Shown piece after piece: positions 8,289 through 17,336 of a stretch of 64,000 nt of DNA (positions are counted from its first letter, which is position 1; each line of letters begins with the position of its first letter). The DNA is from Polyangiaceae bacterium (GTDB lineage Bacteria > Myxococcota_A > Polyangia > Polyangiales > Polyangiaceae). Position numbers and translations under genes: made by a program. The stretch is from positions 620,001-684,000 of the forward strand of contig JACKEB010000010.1 in NCBI GenBank assembly GCA_020633205.1. The letters are read 5' to 3'. The notes beneath the pieces are model-generated. The model was given only the letters and a program-made list of their open reading frames with translations, was not told the origin of the DNA and did not search any database.

Positions 8289-9308
8289 ATGGCTGGCCGC
8301 AAGCGGAGCACAAATCGCAAACGCAAGCAGCCCGAGGGGAAGCTGATCCACGTAGTGTTCGGCCCCGGCGGCGGACGCGTACGAGCACTCGAACCTGGGG
8401 GCGAGGACAACGACGACGAACGTCCTCACTCCAGTCGAGAACCGATCACCGATCAGTTCACGCGTGCTGAGATCGCACGGCTGCTTCACATGAGCCCTGG
8501 CCGGCTACGCACGCTGGACAAGAACGGCGTCGTTTCGCCGTCGGGTCGTCGACGCGGTCGCCGTGCCTACACCTTTCAAGATCTGATCGCACTGCGCACC
8601 GCACAGGCGCTGCTCGAGAGCCGCGTCCGACTCCGCGACGTGACTCGCGCCGTGTCCGCGCTTCGGCAGTCTCTGCCCCGAGTCACTCGGCCGCTCTCCG
8701 AGCTGCGCATCGTGAGCGACGGGCGACGCGTCGTCGTGCGCACCCAAGATGGCACCTTCGAGGCGCTCACCGGGCAGATGGTGCTGGACCTCGAGGTGAA
8801 GAGCCTGCGCGACGACGTCGTGCGCGTGCTACGCCCCAATGCAGGACGCGAGCGCGCCCGCACCGCCTACGAGCTGTACCTGCAAGCCAGTCAACTCGAC
8901 GAAGATCCATCAACCATGGACGAGGCCGAGGCGCTCTACGCAAAGGCCGTCGAGCTCGATCCGTGGCTCGCCATCGCCTACACGAACCTCGGGAATATCC
9001 GTTTCCGCAGGCACGACGCCACCGGCGCTGAAGCGCTCTACAAGAAGGCGCTCCAGATCGACGTCCGTCAGCCAGAAGCGCAGTACAACCTGGGCTACGT
9101 GATGCTCGAGCGCGGCGAAGCGGAGAAGGCCATCCCGTTGTTCCAGGGGGCGATCGCTGCAGACCCCAAGTTCGCCGACGCCTATTTCAACCTAGCGATG
9201 GCGTTCGAACAAACGGGTGAACCGGAGAAGGCGCGGCCCTACTGGCGCGACTACATCGCGCTCGAGCCCCACGGCACTTGGACCGAGATCGCCAAGCGCC
9301 ACCTGTGA
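8289..9308 (+). CDS. MerR-type HTH plus TPR-repeat protein
   Basis: 339 residues. After a basic N-terminus (AGRKRSTNRKRKQ), residues about 57-125 form a MerR-like winged helix (FTRAEIARLLHMSPGRLRTL, then RAYTFQDLIALRTAQALLE). A beta-rich stretch (135-180) follows, then at least three TPR units (about 195-330). The TPR consensus is clear, for example AIAYTNLGNIRF and DAYFNLAMAFEQTGEPEKA. ATG 8289 is preferred: GAGG at 8281-8284 has normal spacing, whereas the purine tract before ATG 8262 abuts the codon. It probably binds DNA and a protein partner; target unknown. Confidence 0.8.
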   Translation: MAGRKRSTNRKRKQPEGKLIHVVFGPGGGRVRALEPGGEDNDDERPHSSREPITDQFTRAEIARLLHMSPGRLRTLDKNGVVSPSGRRRGRRAYTFQDLIALRTAQALLESRVRLRDVTRAVSALRQSLPRVTRPLSELRIVSDGRRVVVRTQDGTFEALTGQMVLDLEVKSLRDDVVRVLRPNAGRERARTAYELYLQASQLDEDPSTMDEAEALYAKAVELDPWLAIAYTNLGNIRFRRHDATGAEALYKKALQIDVRQPEAQYNLGYVMLERGEAEKAIPLFQGAIAADPKFADAYFNLAMAFEQTGEPEKARPYWRDYIALEPHGTWTEIAKRHL

Positions 9309-9377
9309 GCGGCGGCTACCTTCGAGCGGACAGTACCTCCGAGCAAGGCGGCTTGGAATCCACACGGAATTGAACGG

Positions 9378-10265
9378 CTACTTGAGCTTGCGATGCTGCA
9401 GGCAAGGCAGGCCCGCGCGCACCCGCGCGAGCTGATCTAGGTCCAAGTCGGCAAGGACGACGCCAACTCCGTCGGAGGCTTCGGCGACGATTTGGCCCCA
9501 CGGATCGATGATCAGCGCGTGACCGTACGACGCGCGCCCTTCCGGGTGCTTGCCCCACTGCGCGGGTGCCACAACCCAGCACTGGTTCTCGATCGCGCGC
9601 GCGCGAAGCAAGACATGCCAGTGCGCCGACCCGGTCTGAGCGGTGAACGCCGCAGGCACGCTGATGACGTTCGCTCCCTGCTCCACTTGTCGCCGGTAGA
9701 GCTCAGGAAATCGCAGGTCGTAACAAACGGAGAGGCCGAGCCTCAGACCAAGCACTTCGGTTACAACGACCCGATCGCCTGCTTGCGTGGCGCGCGACTC
9801 ACGCAAACTGGTTCCGTCCGGCAAGTCGATGTCGAAGAGGTGAAGCTTCCGGTAGTAGGCCGCTAGTCGTCCGTCGGGCCCAAGCAACGCCGAGGTGTTG
9901 AACGGGGGCGAACTCTCGCTGTCTGGAGTTTCCTGCTCTGCCTCCGCAGCCGGCGCCCGCTCAGGGAAACCTCCGAGAAGCAAATGCACCTGATGCCGCC
10001 TCGCAAGCTCGACCATGCGTGTCTGAATCGGGTGGGCCAGCGGCTCGTACTCGCTGCTCCCGATGAGCGGCTCCGCGATCTCGAGCTTCTGCGCCTCGGG
10101 GCCGAGGAACGCGAAGTTCTCTGGCAGCATCACCAGCGCGGCGCTTTCCGCCACAGCGCGCGCGACGAGTTCTTCAACAACGTCGAGGTTTGCTGACACG
10201 TCCGCGTTGGAGTTGAGTTGGAGCGCTGCGACGCGCACGCCCTTGCCAGCAACCAGGCTCGACAT
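9378..10265 (-). CDS. Carbon-nitrogen hydrolase (Nit/omega-amidase type)
   Basis: 295 residues of the nitrilase superfamily. The Glu-Lys-Cys triad is visible: Glu49 in MLPENFAF, Lys140 in YRKLHLFDIDLP and Cys181 in GLSVCYDLRFPELYR. The CYDLRFPELYRR block is typical of the Nit branch (deaminated-glutathione amidase, omega-amidase), so removal of an amide from a small metabolite is likely. An insertion rich in Glu/Pro/Ser (about residues 103-121) is unusual for the family. There is no signal peptide, so it is cytoplasmic. It is divergent from the FHA sigma-54 activator. Confidence 0.88.
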   Translation of the reverse strand: MSSLVAGKGVRVAALQLNSNADVSANLDVVEELVARAVAESAALVMLPENFAFLGPEAQKLEIAEPLIGSSEYEPLAHPIQTRMVELARRHQVHLLLGGFPERAPAAEAEQETPDSESSPPFNTSALLGPDGRLAAYYRKLHLFDIDLPDGTSLRESRATQAGDRVVVTEVLGLRLGLSVCYDLRFPELYRRQVEQGANVISVPAAFTAQTGSAHWHVLLRARAIENQCWVVAPAQWGKHPEGRASYGHALIIDPWGQIVAEASDGVGVVLADLDLDQLARVRAGLPCLQHRKLK

Positions 10266-10605
10266 GCGGCGTGTTCTAGCGCTTTTTGACCCTTCCAGCG
10301 CCCGAGAACCTCTCTAGTGTCCTGTCTCCGTAGTTCGCTGCAAAACTCGCCCGCCCCCTGAGGGTGTGGGCGCACGAGTTTTGCGCCTTCGCACGACTTC
10401 TGAGACGAGGAAACGCTGTGTTCACTCGGTCAGCGAATCACAGATTCGCCTCACTACGCTCCCGAAGCGAGTACAATCCATGCACCTTCTGCGGGCCTGT
10501 TCCGTCTGAGCAAAAAACCCGTTACACCGCCTGAGCCGGGATCCAATTCGCCGCCAGGTCACGACCTCGGCCGGCGGGCGCCGGAGCCCCAGCCTCCCCC
10601 CAAAA
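10266..10605. other. Divergent intergenic region with inverted repeats
   Basis: 340 nt between the Nit gene and the FHA activator. It contains a perfect 10-bp inverted repeat (10340-10349 / 10375-10384) and, further on, a 7-bp hairpin with a 3-nt loop (10433-10439 / 10443-10449). The second is embedded in a 24-nt sequence that recurs after vgrG. No clear -35/-10 or -24/-12 promoter could be assigned. Confidence 0.5.
10340..10384. repeat. Perfect 10-bp inverted repeat with G/C-rich loop
   Basis: GCAAAACTCG at 10340-10349 is matched by its exact reverse complement at 10375-10384. The 25-nt spacer is itself partly complementary (CCCGCCCC against GGGTGTGGGC), so a long hairpin or a dyad operator is possible. 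It lies nearer the start of the Nit gene than that of the activator. Function unknown. Confidence 0.55.
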
Positions 10606-12033
10606 ATGAGCGATACGACGACCGGAGCCATGCAGCAGTTCGGAGCCCCGTCCTCCCCTCAAGGAGGCATGGGGCCCCGCTCGGGCTTGGTCTTGCTCTA
10701 CGCGGATGAACACGCGAGCCTGCCGGGTGGCTGGGCGCTCACCCAGAGCCCAACGGTCATCGGCCGCGACGAGGGAGTCGATCTGTGCATTCCCGTACAG
10801 TCGGTATCTCGCCGCCACGCGGAAATTAGTTGGGAAGGTTCCCAGTGGATTCTGCGGGACCTCGGCTCTCGCAATGGAACGCTACTCGACGGCCAGCGAG
10901 TTCACGAAAGTCCACTGGAACCCGGCCAAGAGGTGCGAGTGGGCGACGTGCTGCTGAAGTACGTCGACAAACACGCAGAGCTGTACGCGGGGTATCAGCT
11001 TTCCGGGCGGATGTACGCCAACAGCGAGCGCAAGTGCCGCGAAGCATCGCAGCTGGTGGGCGGCTACCAAATGGATCGTATCGCCTCGGACGTCGAGCGC
11101 ATCGCTCCGAGCACGCTCAGCGTCATGTTGCTGGGAGAGAGCGGCACCGGGAAGGAAGTCGTCGCCCGGGAGCTACATCGCTTCAGCGGGCGGCGGGGGA
11201 ACTTCTGCGCGGTGAACTGCGCAGCGATCCCGGGTCAGCTCCTGGAGAGCGAGCTCTTCGGCTACAAGCGCGGCGCGTTTAGCGGCGCCCAACAGAACAA
11301 GCCCGGGCTGGTACAGACCGCACACAACGGCACGCTGTTACTGGACGAGATCGGTGATATGCCGCTTGAGGCGCAGGCCAAGCTCTTGCGTGTCCTCCAG
11401 TCCAAGGAAGTGTTTCCTCTCGGAGCCACCGCGCCTGAGCCCGTGGACGTACGCATCGTATGTGCGACGCATCGAGACCTATGGCGCCTTCAGCGCGACG
11501 GGACATTCCGCGAGGATCTATTCGCGCGCCTCAACGAGTATCAACTGCGCCTGCCTCCGCTGCGGGATCGCAAGGAAGACGTGTTCATGCTGCTGCAGGC
11601 CTTCCTGCAGCGACACGGTAGACCAGAGCTCGTCGCCTCGTTTCAGTTCATGCTTGGCATGCTGCACTACGACTGGCCATACAACGTGCGCGAGCTGGAG
11701 GCTGCGGTGAAGCGCTGTGTCGCGCTAGTCGAAGGTCACCGCCTCGACGGCGAGCACCTGCCGCCGCAGGTCGCCGAAGCAATGCAGGAGTACGGCAACC
11801 GACGGAGCGTGGACAGGTTCAGCGTGGACTCCGGGCCCTCTGGCCACTTCGACCGGGTCTCCAGCACTCCCAGCTCACGCAACACGGTACCCGACGAGCA
11901 ACAACTCCGGGATCTGCTGCGGACCCACGCAGGCAACATCGCGGCCGTGGGCCGCGAGCTAGGGAAAGCGCGCATGCAGATCCATCGCTGGATGAAGCGC
12001 TACAACATCGAAGTCGACGACTACCGCAGCTAG
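10606..12033 (+). CDS. FHA-domain sigma-54-dependent transcriptional activator
   Basis: 475 residues. An N-terminal FHA domain (residues 50-118; VIGRDEG, SVSRRHAE, SRNGTLLDG) takes the place of a receiver. An AAA+ sigma-54 interaction domain (about 150-385) has Walker A GESGTGKE (177-184), GAFSGA (223-228) and Walker B LLLDEIGD (244-251). The C-terminus is a Fis-type HTH (LRDLLRTHAGNIAAVGREL...MQIHRWMKRY). It should bind phosphothreonine and then activate an RpoN promoter. GAFSGA replaces canonical GAFTGA, a conservative change in the sigma-54 contact loop. FHA activators are a myxobacterial speciality linking Ser/Thr kinases to transcription. It is convergent with the lipoprotein gene, leaving 2 nt between them. 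Confidence 0.93.
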   Translation: MSDTTTGAMQQFGAPSSPQGGMGPRSGLVLLYADEHASLPGGWALTQSPTVIGRDEGVDLCIPVQSVSRRHAEISWEGSQWILRDLGSRNGTLLDGQRVHESPLEPGQEVRVGDVLLKYVDKHAELYAGYQLSGRMYANSERKCREASQLVGGYQMDRIASDVERIAPSTLSVMLLGESGTGKEVVARELHRFSGRRGNFCAVNCAAIPGQLLESELFGYKRGAFSGAQQNKPGLVQTAHNGTLLLDEIGDMPLEAQAKLLRVLQSKEVFPLGATAPEPVDVRIVCATHRDLWRLQRDGTFREDLFARLNEYQLRLPPLRDRKEDVFMLLQAFLQRHGRPELVASFQFMLGMLHYDWPYNVRELEAAVKRCVALVEGHRLDGEHLPPQVAEAMQEYGNRRSVDRFSVDSGPSGHFDRVSSTPSSRNTVPDEQQLRDLLRTHAGNIAAVGRELGKARMQIHRWMKRYNIEVDDYRS

Positions 12034-12035
12034 GA

Positions 12036-12662
12036 TTATTCCGCGCGGCAATCCGGCTCTCCAGCGACCAAGGCGCACGCCCGGCTCTCATCGGCGCACT
12101 TGCCAGCAACGCACGCGCGAACGCGTAGGGTCCTCTGGGAGCCGCACGCGCAACACACGCCGTTACACGTCGACGCCGTCTGGCACGGTCCTCCCGCCTG
12201 CCCCGCGTCTAGGGCCGGAACGCAAGCAGCGACAGCCACGCAGCCCAGGCTCTCGCTCGTGAGGCTGCCCCCTTCAAGGCTTCGTGACCGAACGACCCCG
12301 GCCGCGCACTCCGAGATGCGTTCCGACACTGCTCGGCGTTCGGCCAAGCAGGCGCCAACTGGGTCCCTCTTGAAGGTGCCAGCACACGGATGCGCTCTCG
12401 CGCACTCGATCAACTTTCCAAGTTCCCTCCCGGCGTGGGCATCGCGTCCCCGCTTCACGAGGTCCTGACATCGGCTCGCGCAGTCCGCTGGGTTGGAATT
12501 CGGGCACTGGGTCGACCCAGCGCAGACGATGTTGCAGTCCTCGAGCGCGAGCTCGGCCGGCTGATCCGGCTCGCAGCGACAGCCCACCAGCCAGCAACCC
12601 ACTAACAGGCCGAAAAACGCCCGTGATCCGCGCTCACTCCGGCGAATTTTCCGAGCTTCCAT
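12036..12662 (-). CDS. Cys-rich putative lipoprotein
   Basis: 208 residues from the ATG at 12660-12662. The frame is open to 12830, but this start places a basic N-region (MEARKIRRSERGSR) directly before a hydrophobic stretch ending in lipobox candidates LLVGC and WLVGC. About twenty cysteines in the mature part (for example CNGVCCACGS and CARAHPC) suggest a disulphide-bonded periplasmic or surface protein. No family is recognised. Small Cys-rich lipoproteins of this sort are abundant in myxobacteria. No clear ribosome site precedes the start. Confidence 0.65.
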   Translation of the reverse strand: MEARKIRRSERGSRAFFGLLVGCWLVGCRCEPDQPAELALEDCNIVCAGSTQCPNSNPADCASRCQDLVKRGRDAHAGRELGKLIECARAHPCAGTFKRDPVGACLAERRAVSERISECAAGVVRSRSLEGGSLTSESLGCVAVAACVPALDAGQAGGPCQTASTCNGVCCACGSQRTLRVRACVAGKCADESRACALVAGEPDCRAE

Positions 12663-13006
12663 GCATCGGACGGCGCAAGCGGTCGCGCTGCGAGCCGGCG
12701 CGCCGCGGCTTGCAGGGGGGCAGACCTGCCCAGGCGCACGTCGAGCCGACCCCAACCACCCGATCATCCCCAGCTTTCCCATCATTCGAACCTTGAGACC
12801 ATGGCCGCTCTGAGCTACGCAGGCGCGCACCGCTGATCGGGAACGTTTCAGCTCGCCCAGCGGAGTTCCAGTGACAGTGTCCTGCGGGACGCGTTTTCTC
12901 TTCTAGTGCTTCGGCACCCTTGGCTCGACACCGGTCATCACGCCTCTAGTGAGGTCAGCCGGTAGGAGCAGCAGGTTTTCCTTAACCGAGTCGGAATCCA
13001 AGCCGC
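12663..13006. other. Intergenic region upstream of bamA
   Basis: 344 nt between the divergent lipoprotein and bamA genes. The frame of the lipoprotein continues into it, but the encoded residues are not protein-like in composition. I see no hairpin, promoter or RNA that I can support here, although promoters for both genes must lie in it unless transcription enters from elsewhere. Confidence 0.4.
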
Positions 13007-15550
13007 GTGAACATGCACCCAATCTACACGGCCGCCCGTGTGCTGCTGTCCTGGCTTGGCGGAACTCGCGCCCTACTCCGACTCGGAGCGGTGGGCGTCG
13101 CGCTCGGCATCCTGCTCGCGAGCGCCCCAGTGGAGGCTCAGGTTCCCGCCGCCGCTGCCGCTGGTGAAACCGAGCTTCCGCGTTCGGAAGCGGAAAAGGC
13201 GCGTGGGCTGCCAATCGCCCGCGTGGATGTGGCAGGCAATCGCCGCATCACGAAGGACGACATCATCAGCTACCTGCGGTCTCGGGTTGGTAGCAACTTC
13301 AGCCCGGAGACCCTGAGCCAGGACGTACGCGAGCTCTGGCAGTCAGGCTTCTTCGATGACGTCGAAGTCGATCTCGAACTCGAGGACGCAGGCGTTGGCC
13401 TGCGCTTCTTGGTCCGCGAGCGCCCGAGCGTCGCGGTGGTGGAGATCGAGGGCAACTCGGAAATCGACACCGATGACCTAACCGAGGCTTTGGAGGTCAA
13501 GGCCGGTAGCGTCCTCAGTTACCCCGCCGTGCGCCGCAGTATCCAGAAGATCCGCGACATGTACGCGGAGCAGGGGTACTTCCTCGCGGAAGCTAAAAGC
13601 GACGTCGTTCCTCAGAAGAACAACGAGGTGATCGTCAAGTTCACCATTCAAGAGCACGGCCAAGTCACGGTCAAGCGCGTCACCTTCATCGGCAACGACA
13701 GCATCCCCGACGCCGAGCTTCGGGCCGCGATGTTCACCGGCAACGCAGGCTTCTTCGCCTTCGGCTCAGGTGGACCATTCCGTCAAGACGCCTTCGAGCG
13801 GGACGTCGCGCTGATCAGCGCGCTGTACTACGACCGCGGCTTTCTCGCGGTGAGCGTGAACACTCCGCGAGTGATGCTCACTCCAGACCGCACGGGTATC
13901 GAAGTCAGCATCACCATCAACGAAGGCCCCCGCTTCCGCATCCGCCAGCTGCGCGTCTTCGAGCGTGGCGAGGACGGCAAAGAGGTCGAGCCCATTGGTG
14001 GGCGGCGAAACCTGCGCAACCTCGTGCGTGCGAAGCCCGGCGACTACTTCAACCGAGCCGAGCTCCTCGAGGACCTGCAAGCGGTGCGCACGCTGTACCG
14101 CGATCATGGCTACGCCAACGTCGAGGCCAACCCGCAGACCCCGATGAGCGAGAAGGAACACCTGGTGGACATCGTCGTCCCGGTGGTCCGCGGGCCGCTC
14201 GTTCACTTCGAGCGCATCGAAGTGCGAGGCAACAGCAAGACGCGGGACAAGGTGATCCGTCGGGAAATGGAGGTTGCCGAAGGCGAGCTCTTTCATGAGA
14301 CGAACCTGGAAGAGTCGCGCCTTCGCATCACCTCGCTTGGCTACTTCGAGCGCGTCGATATCTCGACCGAGCAGGGGTCCGCTCCCGACAAGATGAACGT
14401 CTACGTCGAAGTCACGGAGCGCCCCACCGGCACATTCCAGGTCGGCGCTGGCTTCTCGAGTATTGAAAACTTCATCGCGACGGCGCAGGTCCAGCAAGCG
14501 AACCTCTTCGGCCGTGGCCAGAGCTTGTCTTTGCAAGCTCAGCTCAGCGGTATTCGTCAGCTGATCAACATCCGCTTCTTCGAGCCCTACTTCCTCGACA
14601 GCGACTTCTCGACCAGCGTCGATCTCTTCGATCAGCTGCGCATCTTCAACGACTTCTCTCAGCGCACCCGTGGCGGCAGCCTCACCTTCGGCTACCCGTT
14701 GGTCGAGCCGGAGCTGCGCGCATCGCTGACGTACACCCTCGAGCTCGACGAGATCACGACGCAGACTACGAACACATTCCTCGGCACCTCAAACGCCGTG
14801 AGCGTGTTCACCCGCCTGCCGCTCGCGAACCTGTTCAACGACGGCGTCACCTCGAGCATCAAGCCCGCACTGACCTACGACTCGCGAGACAACCGCCTCT
14901 TCCCGACGAAGGGTGTTTACCTGCGTGGCTCGACGGAGCTCGCGACCAACACCTTGGCGTCGGACAACGAGTTCCTGAAGCACACGCTAACCGGCCGCTA
15001 CTACTACCCGCTCGGCGGTGGACTCGTGTTGAAGCTCAACCAAGAGCTCGGCCACGTCACGAGCCCGTCGGGTGAAGGTGTGCCGATCTTCACACGCTTC
15101 TTCTTGGGTGGCATCCTCGACCTCCGCGGCTACCGTTTCCGTACGGTTGGCCCCCGCCTCCCCCTCTACACCACCACCGATCCCAACGGTCGGCCGTTCT
15201 CCATCGGCGCCGCTATCGGTGGCAACCTGCAGTACTTCCAGAACCTCGAGCTCGAGTTCCCGATCATCGACAGCGTCGGGATCCGCGGCGTGGTCTTCAC
15301 CGACGCTGGCAATGCCTGGAACCTCGAGGACATCTACTGCAAGGCCGCTGGCGCGGGCGTGCCGTACAAGGAGATCAGCCCCTGCTTCGATGGCCTCGAC
15401 AGTCTGATCACCTTGCGTACATCGTACGGCTTTGGTGTTCGCTGGTTCTCGCCGCTTGGCCCGCTGCGCTTTGAGTGGGGTTTCCCGTTCAAGCCACTGC
15501 CCTACGAAGAGACGAGCGTCTTCGAGTTCACGATCGGCAACTTCTTCTAG
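13007..15550 (+). CDS. bamA: Outer membrane protein assembly factor BamA (Omp85)
   Basis: 847 residues. A signal peptide (hydrophobic LGAVGVALGILLASA, likely cleavage after VEA near residue 44) is followed by about five periplasmic POTRA domains (about 70-480; the first begins IARVDVAGNRRITKDDI) and a C-terminal 16-strand barrel. The L6 signature appears as LRGYRFR (VRGF in E. coli). The protein ends in Phe, as outer-membrane barrels do. BamA is the core of the machine that folds beta-barrels into the outer membrane. No skp, lpx or rseP neighbours are present, unlike in gammaproteobacteria. Another Omp85 member such as TamA is less likely given the POTRA number. Confidence 0.9.
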   Translation: MNMHPIYTAARVLLSWLGGTRALLRLGAVGVALGILLASAPVEAQVPAAAAAGETELPRSEAEKARGLPIARVDVAGNRRITKDDIISYLRSRVGSNFSPETLSQDVRELWQSGFFDDVEVDLELEDAGVGLRFLVRERPSVAVVEIEGNSEIDTDDLTEALEVKAGSVLSYPAVRRSIQKIRDMYAEQGYFLAEAKSDVVPQKNNEVIVKFTIQEHGQVTVKRVTFIGNDSIPDAELRAAMFTGNAGFFAFGSGGPFRQDAFERDVALISALYYDRGFLAVSVNTPRVMLTPDRTGIEVSITINEGPRFRIRQLRVFERGEDGKEVEPIGGRRNLRNLVRAKPGDYFNRAELLEDLQAVRTLYRDHGYANVEANPQTPMSEKEHLVDIVVPVVRGPLVHFERIEVRGNSKTRDKVIRREMEVAEGELFHETNLEESRLRITSLGYFERVDISTEQGSAPDKMNVYVEVTERPTGTFQVGAGFSSIENFIATAQVQQANLFGRGQSLSLQAQLSGIRQLINIRFFEPYFLDSDFSTSVDLFDQLRIFNDFSQRTRGGSLTFGYPLVEPELRASLTYTLELDEITTQTTNTFLGTSNAVSVFTRLPLANLFNDGVTSSIKPALTYDSRDNRLFPTKGVYLRGSTELATNTLASDNEFLKHTLTGRYYYPLGGGLVLKLNQELGHVTSPSGEGVPIFTRFFLGGILDLRGYRFRTVGPRLPLYTTTDPNGRPFSIGAAIGGNLQYFQNLELEFPIIDSVGIRGVVFTDAGNAWNLEDIYCKAAGAGVPYKEISPCFDGLDSLITLRTSYGFGVRWFSPLGPLRFEWGFPFKPLPYEETSVFEFTIGNFF

Positions 15551-15894
15551 CTCGAGCGTCTCGCTTGGGGGAGAGGAGCGCCGGTCGAGCACCCGGTGTG
15601 CACTGGAGTTGCGCGTCCAGCACGTAGCCCCGATCAACAGCCCTTGACCAGGCAGGAGGGCGTGGCGCTAGTCGCTCGCCTCCTGCACTGGTGAATTTCC
15701 ATCGTGAAAACCGCTCGCTCTGATGGCCACAGCCCACATTGCAGGAAAGGCGTGGGGGCGCGCGCCTGCGGGTATGCGGCGCCGAGCGTGCGCGAAGCAG
15801 CGAACCGCTTGCCCATCCGCGACTCACCGCTCAAGCTGTCGGACGGCTTTTGGGGACGCGCCTTCGCTTGGCGTTTTGGATGAGGAGCACGCAG
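15551..15894. other. Intergenic region after bamA
   Basis: 344 nt with no convincing gene. A long antisense frame crosses it but has low-complexity translation. It contains the hairpin at 15652-15686. The GAGGAGC just before 15895 is the ribosome site of the next gene. Confidence 0.4.
15652..15686 (+). terminator. Candidate terminator stem after bamA
   Basis: GCAGGAGG at 15652-15659 pairs with CCTCCTGC at 15679-15686; a CG/CG pair extends the stem past one bulged G. No T-run follows, so intrinsic termination is uncertain. It lies about 100 nt past the bamA stop. Confidence 0.35.
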
Positions 15895-17226
15895 ATGAGA
15901 GCTTGGTTGGTAGTAGGTACGGTTTCCCTCGGCGCTTTGTTGACAGCTGCGTGCGGAGACGACAGCTCGGGCGGTGGCGGCGCTGGTGGCACGGCGGGTA
16001 CCGCGGGGAATGGCGGCGCGAGCGGCAACGGCGGCGCGAGCGGCAACGGCGGCTCGGCGGGCAACGCGGGCTCTGCGGGCAACGCAGGCAGCGCGGGCGC
16101 CGGTGGTACCGCGGGGAACGGCGGAACGGGTGGAACGGTGACCAACACGTGCACGGGTAACGCGCCCCCGTCGGTCACACTGACAGAGGTCGCGAGCGGG
16201 CTCAACGGGCCGATGGAAATGGTGGGGGACCCTCAAGACGTCAGCCGGATGTTCATCATCGAGCGCAACGGGCGCGTGCTGGTGAAGAACGGCACCGCCG
16301 ATCCCAAGGTGGTGCTGGATATCACCAACAAGGTGAGCTCCAGCGGCGAAGGCGGCCTCCTCGGCCTCGCCTTGCACCCAAACTTCGGCCAGGCTGGCGA
16401 GCGGCGCTTCTATCTTAGCTACACGGAATCGGGCAGTCCCCTCACCTCGGTGGTGGCGGAGTACCAGATCTCGGGGAGCGATCCTGACGTCGCTGACGCG
16501 ACGGAGAACCGCCTCTACACCATCGATCAACCCGCTTCCAATCACGACGGCGGCGACCTCGCCTTCGGCTCGGACGGCTACTTGTACGCCGCGTTCGGCG
16601 ACGGCGGTGGCGGCAACGATCAGTACAAGAACGGGCAAGATCCAGCTACGCCACTCGGCGCGATCTTGCGCTTCGACGTGGAGAACCACCCGACACCTCC
16701 CGCTGGCAATCACCCGAGTCACGAGTACGTGTACCACTGGGGCGTGCGCAATCCGTACCGCATCAGCTTTGACCGCGGAAACGGCGATCTCTACTTTGGT
16801 GACGTGGGCCAGGACACCTGGGAGGAGGTCAACGCCGTCACAGCTGATTCCGGGCGGCACAACTTCGGGTGGAACATCATGGAAGGCATGCACTGTCGTG
16901 GCGGAGGCAACGGCTGCGACCAGACCGGCCTCACCCTGCCGCTGACGGAGTACTCGCACCAAGGTCAGGGCGACCTGTCAGTCACCGGTGGTGTCGTCTA
17001 CCGCGGCACGAAGATCCCGGGGCTCGTCGGGCGCTACCTCTACGCGGACTTCTTCCTGGCACAGCTCCAGACCCTGGTGTTCACCGGCAGCGAGACATGC
17101 GACGAGTATCCGCTCACGACGACTGGCGAGTCGCTCGGCGGCGTGGTCGCATTCGGCGAGGACAAGGATGGTGAGGTCTACGTCGTCAGCCTCTACAACG
17201 GGAACATCCTGCGCATCGACCCCTGA
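15895..17226 (+). CDS. Sorbosone/glucose dehydrogenase-like lipoprotein (GSDH family)
   Basis: 443 residues. The N-terminus is a lipoprotein signal (MRAWLVVGTVSLGALLTAAC, lipobox TAAC). A Gly/Ala/Ser/Asn linker of about 60 residues follows, then a six-bladed beta-propeller resembling PQQ-dependent soluble aldose dehydrogenases: GEGGLLGLALHPNF, NHDGGDLAFGSDGYLYAAFG with the likely catalytic His, WGVRNPYRISFD, FGDVGQDTWEEVN and NFGWNIMEG. It probably oxidises a sugar or related substrate outside the inner membrane. ATG 15895 is chosen over 15880 and 15739 because GAGGAGC at 15882-15888 is well spaced and places the signal peptide at the N-terminus. Substrate unknown. Confidence 0.88.
   Translation: MRAWLVVGTVSLGALLTAACGDDSSGGGGAGGTAGTAGNGGASGNGGASGNGGSAGNAGSAGNAGSAGAGGTAGNGGTGGTVTNTCTGNAPPSVTLTEVASGLNGPMEMVGDPQDVSRMFIIERNGRVLVKNGTADPKVVLDITNKVSSSGEGGLLGLALHPNFGQAGERRFYLSYTESGSPLTSVVAEYQISGSDPDVADATENRLYTIDQPASNHDGGDLAFGSDGYLYAAFGDGGGGNDQYKNGQDPATPLGAILRFDVENHPTPPAGNHPSHEYVYHWGVRNPYRISFDRGNGDLYFGDVGQDTWEEVNAVTADSGRHNFGWNIMEGMHCRGGGNGCDQTGLTLPLTEYSHQGQGDLSVTGGVVYRGTKIPGLVGRYLYADFFLAQLQTLVFTGSETCDEYPLTTTGESLGGVVAFGEDKDGEVYVVSLYNGNILRIDP
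15964..16140 (+). repeat. Low-complexity Gly/Ala/Ser/Asn linker-coding repeat
   Basis: Short GGC/GGG-rich units encode repeated G-N-G-G-A-S, G-N-A-G-S-A and A-G-G-T-A blocks. The tract ties the lipid-anchored cysteine to the propeller and is typical of myxobacterial surface lipoproteins. It is prone to length change by slippage. Confidence 0.8.
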
Positions 17227-17239
17227 GCCTGCCCAGAAG

Positions 17240-17268
17240 AACGTTACGCCGAAGCGTTCGGTAGCGTT
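17240..17268 (+). terminator. Weak hairpin after the GSDH-like gene
   Basis: CCGAA 17249-17253 pairs with TTCGG 17257-17261, and outer AACG 17240-17243 pairs with CGTT 17265-17268 around an internal loop. It begins 14 nt past the stop. No T-run. Confidence 0.3.
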
Positions 17269-17336
17269 ATCGAGAGTGAGCGGGACAGCGAACACGCCGC
17301 CCGCTCACGTTTGCGCGCTCGCCGCAATAGCTCGAC

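Noticed and set aside
15634..16962. 442-residue antisense reading frame opposite the GSDH-like lipoprotein
   Set aside because: Its translation is low-complexity Val/Ala/Arg-rich and mirrors the high-GC codon use of the well-supported + strand gene; no start signal or domain.
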